In this document: piece after piece, positions 1 to 9,333 of the stretch
Layout: every line of letters begins with the position of its first letter
Numbering within the stretch: position 1 is the first letter of the stretch
From: Planctomycetes bacterium syqfu
GTDB taxonomy: Bacteria > Planctomycetota > Phycisphaerae > Phycisphaerales > Phycisphaeraceae
Assembly (NCBI GenBank): GCA_020974905.1
Contig: CP087563.1
Coordinates: 2,108,001 to 2,172,000, forward strand
Reading direction: 5' to 3'
DNA: 64,000 nucleotides
The notes under the pieces: model-generated
What the model was told of the DNA's origin: nothing
Database searches by the model: none
The model's input: the letters and a program-made list of their open reading frames with translations, nothing else
Program-made: the position numbers and the translations under genes

Positions 1-689
1 CTGATGGTGTAGGCCTGTTTGTCGTCGGACGTATTGACCAGGAAGTAAAGAAAGTCATCGGTATCGACGGCATTGCCACTGGAGGCCTCTGCCTGAGCGG
101 CAAAGTTCGAATCGTTATCCACACAGACCGGGACATCGAAAAGTTCCTGAAGCGATTGGGCAAGATTGAAATTCTCAAGCTTGAATCGCGTTGACCGCAG
201 GATCACACCCGTGGTGGGATTCACGATACCGGTCATGCCCACGCCGATCCCCAGCAGTTGACCTTTGGGTTTGCCATGACGCGCAAACCAGCCGGTGATG
301 CGGTTGTGCAAAGCCTTGGCAAAGAACTCAATCGGCTCACGCAGCAGCATGCGATCACGATCCATCACATGTCCCTGTGCATCGAGAAAAACCAGCGATG
401 CTGCATCATTCTCAATACTCACCCCAAGCACCCAGCCCAGGTCCGGGTTGAGTTCCAGGAGCACCTGCTTCTTGCCCATACCTGAATTCTCACGCTTGCC
501 ATGTGTGCGGATAATGCCGCGTTCGATGAGGTCACGTGTGATGTAGGTCAGGGAGGAATGTCGCAGGCCTGTCGACTCAGCCAACTGATGGCGTGAGAGT
601 GGGCCGGACTGTTGCAACAGGTGAATAACCAGGCGCCGGTTGTTGACCGCGGTGCATAACTGATTGGATTTGGTCAGAGATCGGTTCAT
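1..689 (-). CDS. ROK-family transcriptional regulator / sugar kinase-like protein, 3' end cut by window edge
   Basis: Translating the minus strand from the ATG at 689 gives an open frame to the window edge (229 codons). The N-terminus is a winged-helix DNA-binding region (LVIHLLQQSGPLSRHQLAEST, about residues 20-40). It is followed by an actin-like ROK sugar-kinase fold with GWVLGVSIENDAA, a GIGVGMTGIVN segment and VCVDNDSNFAAQAEA (the conserved ROK DND/N region). ROK regulators usually respond to a sugar or sugar phosphate. The gene starts 39 bp after the prepilin gene stop at 729 on the same strand, so the two are probably co-transcribed. The C-terminal half lies outside the window, so I cannot tell repressor from kinase with certainty. 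The N-terminal HTH favours a repressor. Confidence 0.85.
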   Translation of the reverse strand, partial: MNRSLTKSNQLCTAVNNRRLVIHLLQQSGPLSRHQLAESTGLRHSSLTYITRDLIERGIIRTHGKRENSGMGKKQVLLELNPDLGWVLGVSIENDAASLVFLDAQGHVMDRDRMLLREPIEFFAKALHNRITGWFARHGKPKGQLLGIGVGMTGIVNPTTGVILRSTRFKLENFNLAQSLQELFDVPVCVDNDSNFAAQAEASSGNAVDTDDFLYFLVNTSDDKQAYTI

Positions 690-728
690 GGAATATCCGG
701 GCAAGTAAAACTTCAGGAAAAGGACGAA

Positions 729-1463
729 TCAATCGGTGCTGTGATCCCAACGGACCCAGGCGAGTTTGGTGTTGAGTTCAGCCACCGGGACCGCCTTGGC
801 ATGACCATCGAGAAACAGGATATTCGCTGAGCGGTTGTGACGTCCTTCATCGGGCAGCTTGGTCAGGAAGTCAGAGCGATCAAAGCGATAAGCCGGTGCG
901 TAGGATGCGGTACGCGGTGCCGAGTTATCCCAGATGGTGATGTACTCAGACGGCGTGATGACGATGGTGTCACGTTCGCCATGCCATGATGCGTCGTCAG
1001 TACTGTCGTAACCACCACGCGATCCGCCCATGACAGTCCAACCGCCTTGCGGGCCACGGGAGTAGCCGTCGTGGTTGAGACTGTAGCTGCCACCTTTTTC
1101 AATTTTGTAGAAGTCATAATCCAGTGGTGTCGCTGCACCGTAGGGATCCGCGTCATTGGGGCAAGTCAGCAGGAAGCGCCCCACACCGCCATGCCCGCTG
1201 GGCTTACCCATGCCCTGTGGATACTCAGCTGTGAGGTAGGCACTCCAAAGCGATCCGCCTGCTGTGGAGACGAGCATGAAGCGTTTCTGAGCCTGGAGAT
1301 GGTTTTCGTAAATGATGCCGACCTGACGTTCTTTGCTGAGGCATTGGATGTTTCGTGCCGCCTGCCTGGCTGAGGACAGTGCGGGTAAGAGGATGCTGAT
1401 CAACAGCGAAATGATGGAGATGACTACCAGAAGTTCAATCAATGTAAAAGCTCTACGCTTCAT
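729..1463 (-). CDS. Prepilin-like (type II secretion G-like) protein with H-x9-DG C-terminal motif
   Basis: A 244-aa protein. I start it at ATG 1463, giving [14 protein letters not shown], because AAGGAG lies about 8 bases upstream; the frame stays open upstream to 1631, but that extension lacks an SD. The N-terminus has a short basic leader, then the type III (prepilin) signal FTLIELLVV with Glu at the fifth position after the cleavage site. A hydrophobic helix ending in LLPALSSAR follows, as in type II pseudopilins. The C-terminus carries HNRSANILFLDGH, the H-x9-DG motif typical of planctomycete prepilin-like families. The likely fate is prepilin peptidase cleavage and anchoring in the inner membrane or a pseudopilus. 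It lies upstream of the ROK regulator gene and divergent from the secreted protein gene at 1746. The function is not known from sequence. Confidence 0.85.
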   Translation of the reverse strand: MKRRAFTLIELLVVISIISLLISILLPALSSARQAARNIQCLSKERQVGIIYENHLQAQKRFMLVSTAGGSLWSAYLTAEYPQGMGKPSGHGGVGRFLLTCPNDADPYGAATPLDYDFYKIEKGGSYSLNHDGYSRGPQGGWTVMGGSRGGYDSTDDASWHGERDTIVITPSEYITIWDNSAPRTASYAPAYRFDRSDFLTKLPDEGRHNRSANILFLDGHAKAVPVAELNTKLAWVRWDHSTD

Positions 1464-1710
1464 GGGAACGGGCTCCTTAGGCTTATTCCAAGAATACAGA
1501 ACACCGAGCGAAAAACAAAGTAAAACAAGGCAACACGAAGCATCATAGCACCCCTCACCGAGAGAAGTCAACATAATTTTAATTGAATGAGATTTATTAA
1601 ATATCGCACCATTTCGTCTAAAAAACTGCAACTATTGCTGTAAACAGTGACTTGCGAAACCCACTATACCGGCCAATTAATTTTACTTTTTTCAATTATT
1701 GAAATTTATA

Positions 1711-1738
1711 TTGACACGAACCAGAACATTGGTACTAT
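1711..1738 (+). promoter_or_regulatory. Promoter, probably giving a leaderless mRNA
   Basis: TTGACA at 1711-1716 and TACTAT at 1733-1738 are separated by 16 bases. The expected start of transcription falls at about 1745, on or next to the ATG at 1746, and no Shine-Dalgarno sequence precedes that ATG. The surrounding DNA (1560-1740) is AT-rich and lies between divergent genes. Confidence 0.5.
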
Positions 1739-1745
1739 TTCAGAC

Positions 1746-2729
1746 ATGAAACATTCTCGCATCCTATCGTCTGTCCTGATCCTGCTCACCTGCTGCCTGA
1801 TGACGCACACGATTCATGCCCAGCAGGACACCCCCAACCTCACCACGGCTCCCCAATCGCCGGACAACATCCAGGGACTCTGGGTCTGGCGTTTTGATTC
1901 CTTTGCGACGCCTGACCAACGCGATGAACTCATCGGCTTCTGCAAGACCTATGGCATTAATCGCCTGATGGTGCAGATCCACACCGTCAAGCACAAAGCC
2001 ATCCTGCGCGATGCTGACGCGCTTGCTGCCCTGATCGCGCAAGCTGCTGACAACCATATTCAAGTCGAAGCACTCGAAGGCGGACCGGAGATGGCGGAGA
2101 AAAAAAATCTCCCATCCACGCTGGCAAGACTCAAAATGATCCTCGACTTCAACCAATCCCTCCCCACCGGCAAGAAGTTCGTCGGCATCCATTACGACAT
2201 CGAACCCTACACCAGTCCGCTCTGGAAAAAAGACATGGACTCCCGCCAGTCCGTCATGACCAACCTGCTGGACTTTGCACACATCGCACGCAAACAACTC
2301 GATCAACAAACCCCTGCCATGACACTGGCCTTCGACATCCCCTTCTGGTACGACCATAAAACCAAACCAAATGACAACTGCGTGCTGACCTACAACGGCC
2401 AAACCAAAAATCTCTACCAACACCTCATTGATGTCAGTGACTACATCGGCATCATGTCCTACCGACAAATGGCCAAAGGCAACAACGGTGTCCTGGCCCA
2501 CGTGCAAAGCGAATTGGATTACGCACGCAAAGTCGGCAAGAAAATCACCCCGGCCCTGGAAACCATCGAACTCAAATCCTCCCCCACCATCACCTTCTTT
2601 GGCAAGACACCCCGGCAGTTCTGGACCGAGCACAATCTCATCCGACAGGAACTCAAAGACGATCCAGCCTTCGGTGGCATGCTCACCCACAGCTACCGTG
2701 GCATGAAACAACTCCTTGAAAATGAGTAA
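1746..2729 (+). CDS. Secreted TIM-barrel-like protein of unknown function, possible glycoside hydrolase
   Basis: A 327-aa protein starting at ATG 1746. It has a clear signal peptide (MKHSRILSSVLILLTCCLMT ... IHAQ). The body reads like an (alpha/beta)8 barrel: GLWVWRFDSFATP, an FCKTYGINRLMVQI strand-helix segment, and FVGIHYDIEPYTSP, where D151 and E153 are acidic residues at a strand end as in glycosidase active sites. Later segments are TLAFDIPFWYD and YIGIMSYRQMAKG, and the latter resembles the GH18-type strand SYR. I cannot place it in a numbered family. The longer upstream frame (from 1647) adds a sequence without sense before the signal peptide, so I reject it. It is divergent from the prepilin gene and upstream of the GH20 gene, separated by a palindromic repeat. 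Confidence 0.75.
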   Translation: MKHSRILSSVLILLTCCLMTHTIHAQQDTPNLTTAPQSPDNIQGLWVWRFDSFATPDQRDELIGFCKTYGINRLMVQIHTVKHKAILRDADALAALIAQAADNHIQVEALEGGPEMAEKKNLPSTLARLKMILDFNQSLPTGKKFVGIHYDIEPYTSPLWKKDMDSRQSVMTNLLDFAHIARKQLDQQTPAMTLAFDIPFWYDHKTKPNDNCVLTYNGQTKNLYQHLIDVSDYIGIMSYRQMAKGNNGVLAHVQSELDYARKVGKKITPALETIELKSSPTITFFGKTPRQFWTEHNLIRQELKDDPAFGGMLTHSYRGMKQLLENE

Positions 2730-2739
2730 CCGTTAAATG

Positions 2740-2883
2740 ATACCAATCCCGCAAGAACGCGTGCGTTGCATTGATTTGAGCACCAGATGTGAATCCGATG
2801 CAGGTGCCTTATCGTGACTTCTGACCTGCACCGCATTAACATGCGGCGATCATCGGGGCACGCGTTCCTAATGAACTTGGTAT
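2740..2883. repeat. Intergenic palindromic repeat, family B copy 1
   Basis: A 144-bp element with imperfect terminal inverted repeats (ATACCAAT ... TTGGTAT). A second nested inverted pair surrounds GAACGCGTGCG / CACGCGTTCC, and a third lies near the centre around GATGCAGGTG / CCTGCACCGC. The same design and much of the same sequence recur at 11392-11538, and a short deletion form lies at 21143-21188. It has no coding capacity. It ends just before the upstream, less likely, start of the GH20 gene. Confidence 0.7.
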
Positions 2884-2922
2884 GACATGGTGACTGAAAT
2901 TGGGGAACCGGAGATATCAAAC

Positions 2923-4365
2923 ATGCACGGCTTGATGATTGACTCAGCCAGGGCGATGGAGCGCCCGGACTATTACAAGCGTCTGTTTCACTTCATGGCC
3001 CAGCGCGGGGCGGATACCGTGCTCTGGCATTTCACGGATGACCAGGGCTGTTCACTGGTGTTTGACACCCTGCCCCAGGCCGCCAGCCCAAACGCACTAA
3101 CCAAAGCGCAAATGCGAGAGCTGTTGGATGTCGCCAAATCATTGGGCCTGCAAGTCATCCCCGAGCTTGAGACCTACGGGCATACGCGGTTTATCACCAA
3201 TCTCCCCGAGTATGCACACCTGCGTGAAGGCAACGAAAATTTCAGTGGCATGTGCCCGGTCCTGCCTCAGACACGCCAGATCATTTCGAAGCTCATCCAG
3301 GAAGTCGCGGAATTATTCGACAGCCCCTGGATTCATGTCGGTATGGACGAAGTGGTCGTCGGCGATCATCCGCAAACCGCCGAAGCTTTGGAGAAAAAGA
3401 CCTCAGCACAACTCTACGCAGAGCATGCAAAATTTGTCTACGACACGGTCCAATCGCATGGCAAGAAGATGATGATGTGGAGCGATCACATCGTTAAAGA
3501 CGCATCCATTGCAGACGACCTGTCACGCGATATCGTGATTGCTGCATGGCATTACACCGCCGAAGTTGACCCGGAATTGATCTTGCCCCATCTGCGACGC
3601 GGCTTTGACGTCCTGCTTTGCGGGGCGATGATCAGCTATGACCAAATGCTCTACCCCAGCCATGATTACGGCCTTGCCAATCTGCGCACCATGGCCGACA
3701 TTCAACGGATGCACCATCCCGGGCCGGGCAGGATCATCGGTCAGGTGACCACCATCTGGACACCGACGCGTTACATGCACGATTCACTCTGGCTGGCAAA
3801 AGACTTGGCGTTGGCCATCCTCAAGCACGGCCCCGATGTCGATTCGCGTCAACAAGCTGCGAACTTTGCACGCGATTTTCATGGCTTTGAACCAACCAAC
3901 GATTGGCTCGATGCGGTCGATACACTCTATCGCTTATCCCCCATGCATCATCAATGGATCGCCCTGCTCCGCGGACATGATGCCGAGGGCAATCTGCTGA
4001 AAGTCTCTGACCAAGCGACCAAAGATTGGCAAAAGGCTTACGATGCCGTCGCCAACCTGCGCGATAAAGTCCAGCTAAACCAAACATCGTACGACACATT
4101 CTGCCTGACACTGGAAATGGTTGCTTCACTTCACGAACGCGCACGCGATTGTCAGTCAGGACGATTGGAGCAGGCCATGCAAACCACCAAACGACTGATT
4201 GATTCCGTCGAAGCGGTGTGGGATCGGGAGCGTTATGCGGATGACACGCGTAAGTTTTATGCTGATTGGCAGCGCGATCGCCCCAACCATCTCATTGAAC
4301 AATTACATGTCGGTGATGCGTTTTTAAAACAACTCACCAATCGCCAAGTCCCAAGCTGCAACTGA
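2923..4365 (+). CDS. GH20 family beta-N-acetylhexosaminidase-like protein, cytoplasmic
   Basis: A 480-aa protein. The frame opens at 2887, but I choose ATG 2923 (MHGLMIDSARAM) because CCGGAG lies 9 bases upstream and the residues before it look like non-coding read-through. The GH20 barrel signature is clear: LWHFTDDQG, LGLQVIPELETYGHT and IHVGMDEVVVGDH. The Asp-Glu pair D142-E143 in VGMDEV corresponds to the GH20 substrate-assisted catalytic pair (the Glu is the acid/base). Family members remove terminal GlcNAc or GalNAc from oligosaccharides. There is no signal peptide, so it should act on imported fragments in the cytoplasm. The C-terminal ~150 residues are helical, without a recognised domain. 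The substrate is not predictable beyond a hexosamine. Confidence 0.8.
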   Translation: MHGLMIDSARAMERPDYYKRLFHFMAQRGADTVLWHFTDDQGCSLVFDTLPQAASPNALTKAQMRELLDVAKSLGLQVIPELETYGHTRFITNLPEYAHLREGNENFSGMCPVLPQTRQIISKLIQEVAELFDSPWIHVGMDEVVVGDHPQTAEALEKKTSAQLYAEHAKFVYDTVQSHGKKMMMWSDHIVKDASIADDLSRDIVIAAWHYTAEVDPELILPHLRRGFDVLLCGAMISYDQMLYPSHDYGLANLRTMADIQRMHHPGPGRIIGQVTTIWTPTRYMHDSLWLAKDLALAILKHGPDVDSRQQAANFARDFHGFEPTNDWLDAVDTLYRLSPMHHQWIALLRGHDAEGNLLKVSDQATKDWQKAYDAVANLRDKVQLNQTSYDTFCLTLEMVASLHERARDCQSGRLEQAMQTTKRLIDSVEAVWDRERYADDTRKFYADWQRDRPNHLIEQLHVGDAFLKQLTNRQVPSCN

Positions 4366-4465
4366 TGTCTCACATGCCAGCCCCGGTTAAGATGACCGGA
4401 CAATCTTGACATAGCCGAGTCATGTTGGCTCGGTGACATCGGGCTTTACAATTCATCTTCATATT

Positions 4466-4549
4466 GTCATTCCCGCGCAGGCGGGAAACCAGTGGAATGC
4501 AGTTGATGCTTGCAGGTTCCACTAGACTCCCGCCTACGTGGGAGTGACG
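4466..4549. repeat. Intergenic palindromic repeat, family A copy 1
   Basis: An 84-bp element beginning GTCATTCCCGCGCAGGCGGG and ending CCCGCCTACGTGGGAGTGAC, with an inner CCAGTGGA / TCCACT pair. Related copies lie at 15832-15923 and 25501-25597. This GTCATTCCCGCG type of dispersed palindrome is known from many bacteria as a REP- or MITE-like repeat. It lies between the convergent genes at 4365 and 4664. Confidence 0.8.
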
Positions 4550-4600
4550 GCATGTGAAAACTTACTGTATGAAATATCCGAGCAATCCAATTGATGACAA

Positions 4601-4639
4601 TAAAAAACACGCCATGCTTACGGTGAAACGTAACGTGTT
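4601..4639 (-). terminator. Rho-independent terminator for the 4664-8527 gene
   Basis: On the minus strand AACACG (4634-4639) pairs with CGTGTT (4606-4611) across a loop with further partial pairing, followed by a T-rich tract (the complement of TAAAAAA at 4601-4607). The stem is short. Confidence 0.5.
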
Positions 4640-4663
4640 CAAACAACTGGTGTGTGCATGTCA

Positions 4664-7600
4664 TTATTCAGCGATCATCCATGCATCAAGCTGAACCGCA
4701 TTGAGATTCTGACGCCGGTCACGCATGGCTTTGAGAACAACGTCGGACGCCTGGCCGATGAGCTGTTGCTCGGACTTTTCTTCATGTGCAGTCGTATCCG
4801 AAGGCAAAGCACGCAAGGTGATTTGATGTGAACCTGCAACCAATGCAGGTAAAGCCAACTGCGTCCAACCTACACGTAGACGATCCTGTCCCAAGCCGGC
4901 ATTCCACGGGTTGTAAATCACCTTGTCGATCATCTGAGCTTCACTGTTGATCTTGCCGACCGAGCGACCATCAACAAGTACTTCAATATCAAGCACCGGC
5001 GGATTGGAACGTCGCAGATAAAACACAGGTTTACTCACCGCGCGATCAAGCGTAATGTTGTAGCTGGCCTGCCAATAACCAACGGCAGGGATATCGTGCG
5101 AGTTAATGCCGAGCATCGTCTGACCACTCATATCACTGAAGCCCTCAATGAAAGGCACATTGAAAGTGGTCTGCTGAGCGTCTTCGGCTTCACACCATAC
5201 CGCAATCTTTTGGGCATTGACCGTCGTCGGAATCAGACGCTTGTAAGCAGGCTCATTGACCGCAAGCAACTGCTCAACGCCAATCCCGGTTAACCGCAGC
5301 ATCTCCGGCTCATGGTCATCGGGATAGTGATAACCGTAAGGCAAGTACGGCGGTCGGTTGTCTTTCTGATCGACATGCTTTCGGGTGGGCATGATCAGGT
5401 CAACACGTTTTTTGCCACCATCCATTTGTGAGACAGCAACCGGCTCGCCATCCCATCGTGCCACCTGTGCCGACGCTGGCAGGATCAATTGCCCCTTATC
5501 ACACTCGGTGGCCAGCCAGACATGCAGACTGCCATCGGCTGCAAGATACCCGTTGCAATACTGCGTCTGAAAGGTGCGATAGCCCAGAACCTGTTTCTGA
5601 AAATCCGCCAAGAGCATGCCACGATGTGTTGATGGGATCACACCAATACCGTTGGCCGTCAGCGGGGTTAAAGGCGTTTGATCACCGAGCACAACGACGT
5701 TGTCACCAACTGGCAGATGCTGTTTCATCCAATCCGTCATCAGCGGTTTGGCAGCGATCAGTTTGTACCAATCTGCATCGGGATTCATCGCAGGAACCAT
5801 CCAACGACCATCCGGTGCCATGCGAATTTGTGATGCAATCCCAAGGTAACTGCCATCCATCGCATACTTGGGGGACGTCTGATTGATGATCTGACGCTGA
5901 CGGAGATTGGCAGGATACCAACCGTAAAGTTCAGGACGATAATCCACGAACGTTTTGAGATTGGCTTGAAGTAGTTGATCATAAGCCTGCATCCAACGAA
6001 GTTGTCTGACATCACGCACCAGCTCGGTCACCTGGAAACGATTAGGCGGGTCGAACGAAAACCCAAACGTGAACATGCCCTTGGCACCGAACATGAACAT
6101 CTGGTCAAAGTCATCATGCAACTGCAGACGGTCACGATAGCCAACGTAGTCTTTCTGACCATCAAAGGCAGCAGGAGATGTTTCAGTGACCAACAGCCAC
6201 TGCGTGCGTTTGGCCTGCATGGCCTCGGCGGTGACAACGAGACTGTTGTGATAGGCAAGCGAATCACCGTAGCAATACGCTTCCATGCCCACGCCATCAA
6301 TCCCACGCACCGGCTCGTGATTCACAAACCAATCGCTGAACCAGAGATTGTGCTTGACGATCACAGGGACATCCGCGACGGACTTGAGCATTTCAGCAGC
6401 ATCGTTAATCATCTGCCGACAGACTTGGCCAAGATACACTTTGAGATCGTAGAGCATGGCTGAGCCATCGTCGGTAAAACGCACCAGCGTTTTGGATTGA
6501 TAGTCAATCGCCCAGAGTGTTTTGCTATCACTGTGCAAGGGGACCAGGTGGCTGGCCTGCTTCCATGTGAGTTGGTTTTGCTGGGTCTTCCAGGATTGGT
6601 TGAGGGTTCGAATATCGCCGTACACCTCAAGCAAGTAATCTCTAAAACCGTTGGCAAAGGTTTCACTCACCGGCACGGATGTCGGCGAAGCGTGCATCTC
6701 ATTGTTCAAGGGATCAACCCACATGCGAAAATGCGGGCCGAGCTTCAGCGAACCATACACATCCTTGATCCGCTGCAGGTAAGCTTCATAGTGATCCACA
6801 TACCCCGCAGGATTGGAACTTGGGATCGGCATGCAGGGAACAAAGCGAACACGGGCAGTGTTTGCAGGTAACTGTGAAGTGGCAATTGTTCCCGTGATTA
6901 TCTGTGGATCACGAGGCTTACCTTTGGTCGAAACATTGAGCTTGATTTGCCCTGTTTCTGAAACGCGGCCGTGCTTGTCAATTGCAAACCAGATGGCGTC
7001 CACCTTCTCGTAGTTCACGTTGGCGCGACGTCCGGTCTTGCATTCAAAAACCACATCTTTCCCATTCGTCACATCCGCGTAAAACGCGGGGCTGGCTTGA
7101 TAGCCCATGGCGGTATGTTGTGGTTTGGAACTGACATGAATCCCGTAATTCATGCCATACTTTTCACTGAGATTCACCAGGCGTTGCAGCGCATTGGGAT
7201 TGGTTCGGATGAAGCTGCCGTTGAAAAAAACATCGTCAAGACCGTGTTGTTTGAGTATCTTGAAACGTTCTTCAGCGAGTTTCAGGCCGGTCTCGATGAT
7301 ACCAGTATCGTCGTTTTGCCCGACATGGGATTGCCATGTGGTTCGCAGATTCATCATGCCACCGACAGGGATGTAGGGACTACCATCCCAGATCATGGCA
7401 CCTGCCTGATTGATGTACCATGGGTGCATGACATCCAGCGTATCCTTGTACACGCCCCAACTCATGGAACGTTGCGTTGGTTTGGCAATGTCAGACGCAT
7501 CCACTTGCCACCAACCCTGTGCGTAGACGGCTGTGGGTTGCTGCAACGGCGTGACAATCACCTGCATTTGCGAAGCTGTAGACGACTTGGGTGCAGGCAC

Positions 7601-8527
7601 TGTAAAGTTCAGGTTCTGCGAATGCTTGGGAGTCTGCATCACCCACGCGTGATACAACTGACCTTCATGAACCAAACCAATCCATGCACGCCCCTGCCAG
7701 GGCTTGTTCCATTGGGTTTGAATCTCCAACTTGTCACCCTGCTTGGCGACTTGCTGTATTGCACCATGCAATGGCATGGTATTTGACTGCTGAAACTGGG
7801 CCATGACTTTGGCTGACATCTGCATTTGACTGATCAATTGAGGCAGTTGGTTGATGGCGGAGAGTTTGTCATCCCTGACCTGCTTGATGATGGCATTGGC
7901 TTTGTCCTGCCAATCCTTTGCATGATCAGCAGGGAGTACGCTGGCTAACTCGTGGATTTGTTTCTGATAACCGTTGATCTGCTGCATCGGACTTTGCTTG
8001 CCCGAGGGGACGTAGTCGTCTTTGGTCAACAGCACAACATCCAGAATGAAATATTCATAATCACCATGGGCACGTTTACCCTGTGTTTGCAGGGTTAATG
8101 TGTGATCACCCGCAGTCAGTTCCACCGTGTCAATGCGCATCCATTCGATGGAGAAGGTGCCCGCGTGAACCTGCCGATCAACAGCTTTACCGGGCTTCCA
8201 TGCCTTCCAATTCTGTTGATCGATCCGCCAACGCGCAGGCGAAGACCAATGGGCATTGAAGGTGCGCATCCATAATGTGTATCGCGTATCGGCAGGCACG
8301 TTCAAGGCGTAGGTCACAAACGGTTGTTGGGGAATCTTGCCCTGAGGCATTAAACCCGGTGCTGCATTCTCCGAAAGCACCGGCCAGTTTACGTTGTGAT
8401 TAAAATTGGTTGCTTGTGGTTTTTCCAACCAGATGTAGCTGCTGGGCTGTTGTGCCTTGACTGGCAAAGTACTCAGTGAGATCAAGCAGAGAGATACCAG
8501 TAAGACAACCTTCATGGGCAGTTTCAT
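4664..8527 (-). CDS. Large secreted GH42-like glycosidase (clan GH-A) with N-terminal carbohydrate-binding region
   Basis: A 1287-aa protein. Start ATG 8527 (MKLPMKVVLLVSLCL) has GGAG 5 bases upstream; the 8554 start adds residues before the signal peptide. Signal peptide to about residue 25 (LPVKAQQ). Residues ~30-185 look like a beta-sandwich sugar-binding module (TRYTLWMRTFNAHW ... GDHTLTLQTQGK). A TIM barrel follows from about 390. The segment around WVDPLNNEMHAS, followed by FRDYLLEVYGDIRTLNQSW, closely resembles the GH42 pattern of acid/base Glu (E610) before an FR-WL-YG-LN-W helix. LLVTETSPAAFDG (E782) resembles the GH42 nucleophile segment MEQSP. The C-terminus is beta-rich and includes LDIEVLVDGRSVGKI. 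GH42 members are mostly beta-galactosidases, but the length is about twice usual, so the substrate is open. It is the third gene of a LacI-prepilin-enzyme operon, 40 bp after the prepilin gene. Confidence 0.6.
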   Translation of the reverse strand: MKLPMKVVLLVSLCLISLSTLPVKAQQPSSYIWLEKPQATNFNHNVNWPVLSENAAPGLMPQGKIPQQPFVTYALNVPADTRYTLWMRTFNAHWSSPARWRIDQQNWKAWKPGKAVDRQVHAGTFSIEWMRIDTVELTAGDHTLTLQTQGKRAHGDYEYFILDVVLLTKDDYVPSGKQSPMQQINGYQKQIHELASVLPADHAKDWQDKANAIIKQVRDDKLSAINQLPQLISQMQMSAKVMAQFQQSNTMPLHGAIQQVAKQGDKLEIQTQWNKPWQGRAWIGLVHEGQLYHAWVMQTPKHSQNLNFTVPAPKSSTASQMQVIVTPLQQPTAVYAQGWWQVDASDIAKPTQRSMSWGVYKDTLDVMHPWYINQAGAMIWDGSPYIPVGGMMNLRTTWQSHVGQNDDTGIIETGLKLAEERFKILKQHGLDDVFFNGSFIRTNPNALQRLVNLSEKYGMNYGIHVSSKPQHTAMGYQASPAFYADVTNGKDVVFECKTGRRANVNYEKVDAIWFAIDKHGRVSETGQIKLNVSTKGKPRDPQIITGTIATSQLPANTARVRFVPCMPIPSSNPAGYVDHYEAYLQRIKDVYGSLKLGPHFRMWVDPLNNEMHASPTSVPVSETFANGFRDYLLEVYGDIRTLNQSWKTQQNQLTWKQASHLVPLHSDSKTLWAIDYQSKTLVRFTDDGSAMLYDLKVYLGQVCRQMINDAAEMLKSVADVPVIVKHNLWFSDWFVNHEPVRGIDGVGMEAYCYGDSLAYHNSLVVTAEAMQAKRTQWLLVTETSPAAFDGQKDYVGYRDRLQLHDDFDQMFMFGAKGMFTFGFSFDPPNRFQVTELVRDVRQLRWMQAYDQLLQANLKTFVDYRPELYGWYPANLRQRQIINQTSPKYAMDGSYLGIASQIRMAPDGRWMVPAMNPDADWYKLIAAKPLMTDWMKQHLPVGDNVVVLGDQTPLTPLTANGIGVIPSTHRGMLLADFQKQVLGYRTFQTQYCNGYLAADGSLHVWLATECDKGQLILPASAQVARWDGEPVAVSQMDGGKKRVDLIMPTRKHVDQKDNRPPYLPYGYHYPDDHEPEMLRLTGIGVEQLLAVNEPAYKRLIPTTVNAQKIAVWCEAEDAQQTTFNVPFIEGFSDMSGQTMLGINSHDIPAVGYWQASYNITLDRAVSKPVFYLRRSNPPVLDIEVLVDGRSVGKINSEAQMIDKVIYNPWNAGLGQDRLRVGWTQLALPALVAGSHQITLRALPSDTTAHEEKSEQQLIGQASDVVLKAMRDRRQNLNAVQLDAWMIAE

Positions 8528-8567
8528 GTGAACTCCAAATTGCTTTATGGGCAAATCAAAAAATGCA

Positions 8568-9287
8568 TCAACGGATCATGGTCCAGCGGTCCTGGGATTC
8601 ACCATTTTTATACGGAGATTGACCGTAAACATCAGGCTGAATCGCAGCGGTGTGACCATCGGCCCAATTGATATTGATGCTCTCAGATGGATGCAGGCCA
8701 ATCGTGTTAAGAAAATTCCCCGGCCCCAAATGACCATAACCGGTTCGGTAATTGGCATTGCTGGAGATACGCGTATCAGCAAAGAGAATGGTCTTGGACG
8801 GACTGGTGGTCAGACTCATGCGCGGTGCGTTGTACCACTGATTGCCAATACCATCATAAAAGTAATAGTTCCGACCGTAGGAAATGGTGATCAGATGCGG
8901 CCCCTGATACTTGATGACCGCCTGGGGACAGGAGAGTAATGACGCATACCCCAACTGACGACCGGTTTGGTTTTCATTGTTGTTGTAATAAAAAATGCTG
9001 TGTTGGCCGACTTTGAATTTCGTATTGTTGATGATGCGCGGCGCAATCCAATAAGCCCAGGACTGATTGGTTCCCAGCGGATTATACAGTTGGGGCAAGT
9101 GGTCCTTGAAGTCCGCTGCATAGGTCACGTTGACCACGTACAACTGCTTGAGTCGCGTGGCACATTCAATGCTTCTTGCCGACTCACGTGCTTTACTCAA
9201 TGCCGGGAGCAGAATCGAAATCAACAATGCGATGATCGAAATCACCACCAGCAATTCAATCAACGTAAAAGCTTTGGCAGGTTTCAT
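8568..9287 (-). CDS. Prepilin-like protein, module partner of the GH42-like enzyme
   Basis: A 239-aa protein from ATG 9287 ([15 protein letters not shown]), with AAGGAAGG upstream; the longer frame to 9332 has no SD. It has a prepilin cleavage/methylation signal, a hydrophobic helix ending [12 protein letters not shown], then a globular domain with CATRLKQL. Near the C-terminus is [15 protein letters not shown], a form of the H-x(9-10)-DG motif. It lies 46 bp downstream of the LacI gene and 40 bp upstream of the secreted enzyme gene, so the three form one operon. By analogy with minor pseudopilins it could be an inner-membrane or pseudopilus component dedicated to the neighbouring exported enzyme. 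That is inference only. Confidence 0.85.
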   Translation of the reverse strand: MKPAKAFTLIELLVVISIIALLISILLPALSKARESARSIECATRLKQLYVVNVTYAADFKDHLPQLYNPLGTNQSWAYWIAPRIINNTKFKVGQHSIFYYNNNENQTGRQLGYASLLSCPQAVIKYQGPHLITISYGRNYYFYDGIGNQWYNAPRMSLTTSPSKTILFADTRISSNANYRTGYGHLGPGNFLNTIGLHPSESININWADGHTAAIQPDVYGQSPYKNGESQDRWTMIR

Positions 9288-9333
9288 GGGATACCTTCCT
9301 TGCAAATGAGCTGTTAAACAATCGTCAAACAAA

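Noticed and set aside
1764-2711. Long open frame on the minus strand (315 codons) opposite the 1746-2729 gene
   Set aside because: No family motif, compositionally a shadow, no SD. The plus strand encodes a signal peptide and barrel-like segments.
4380-4440. Two small hairpins (CCGG and CCGAG stems) behind the GH20 gene
   Set aside because: Short stems without a T tract; not convincing as a terminator.
6971-7786. 271-codon plus-strand frame inside the GH42-like gene
   Set aside because: Antisense shadow of a clear secreted enzyme; no recognisable domain.
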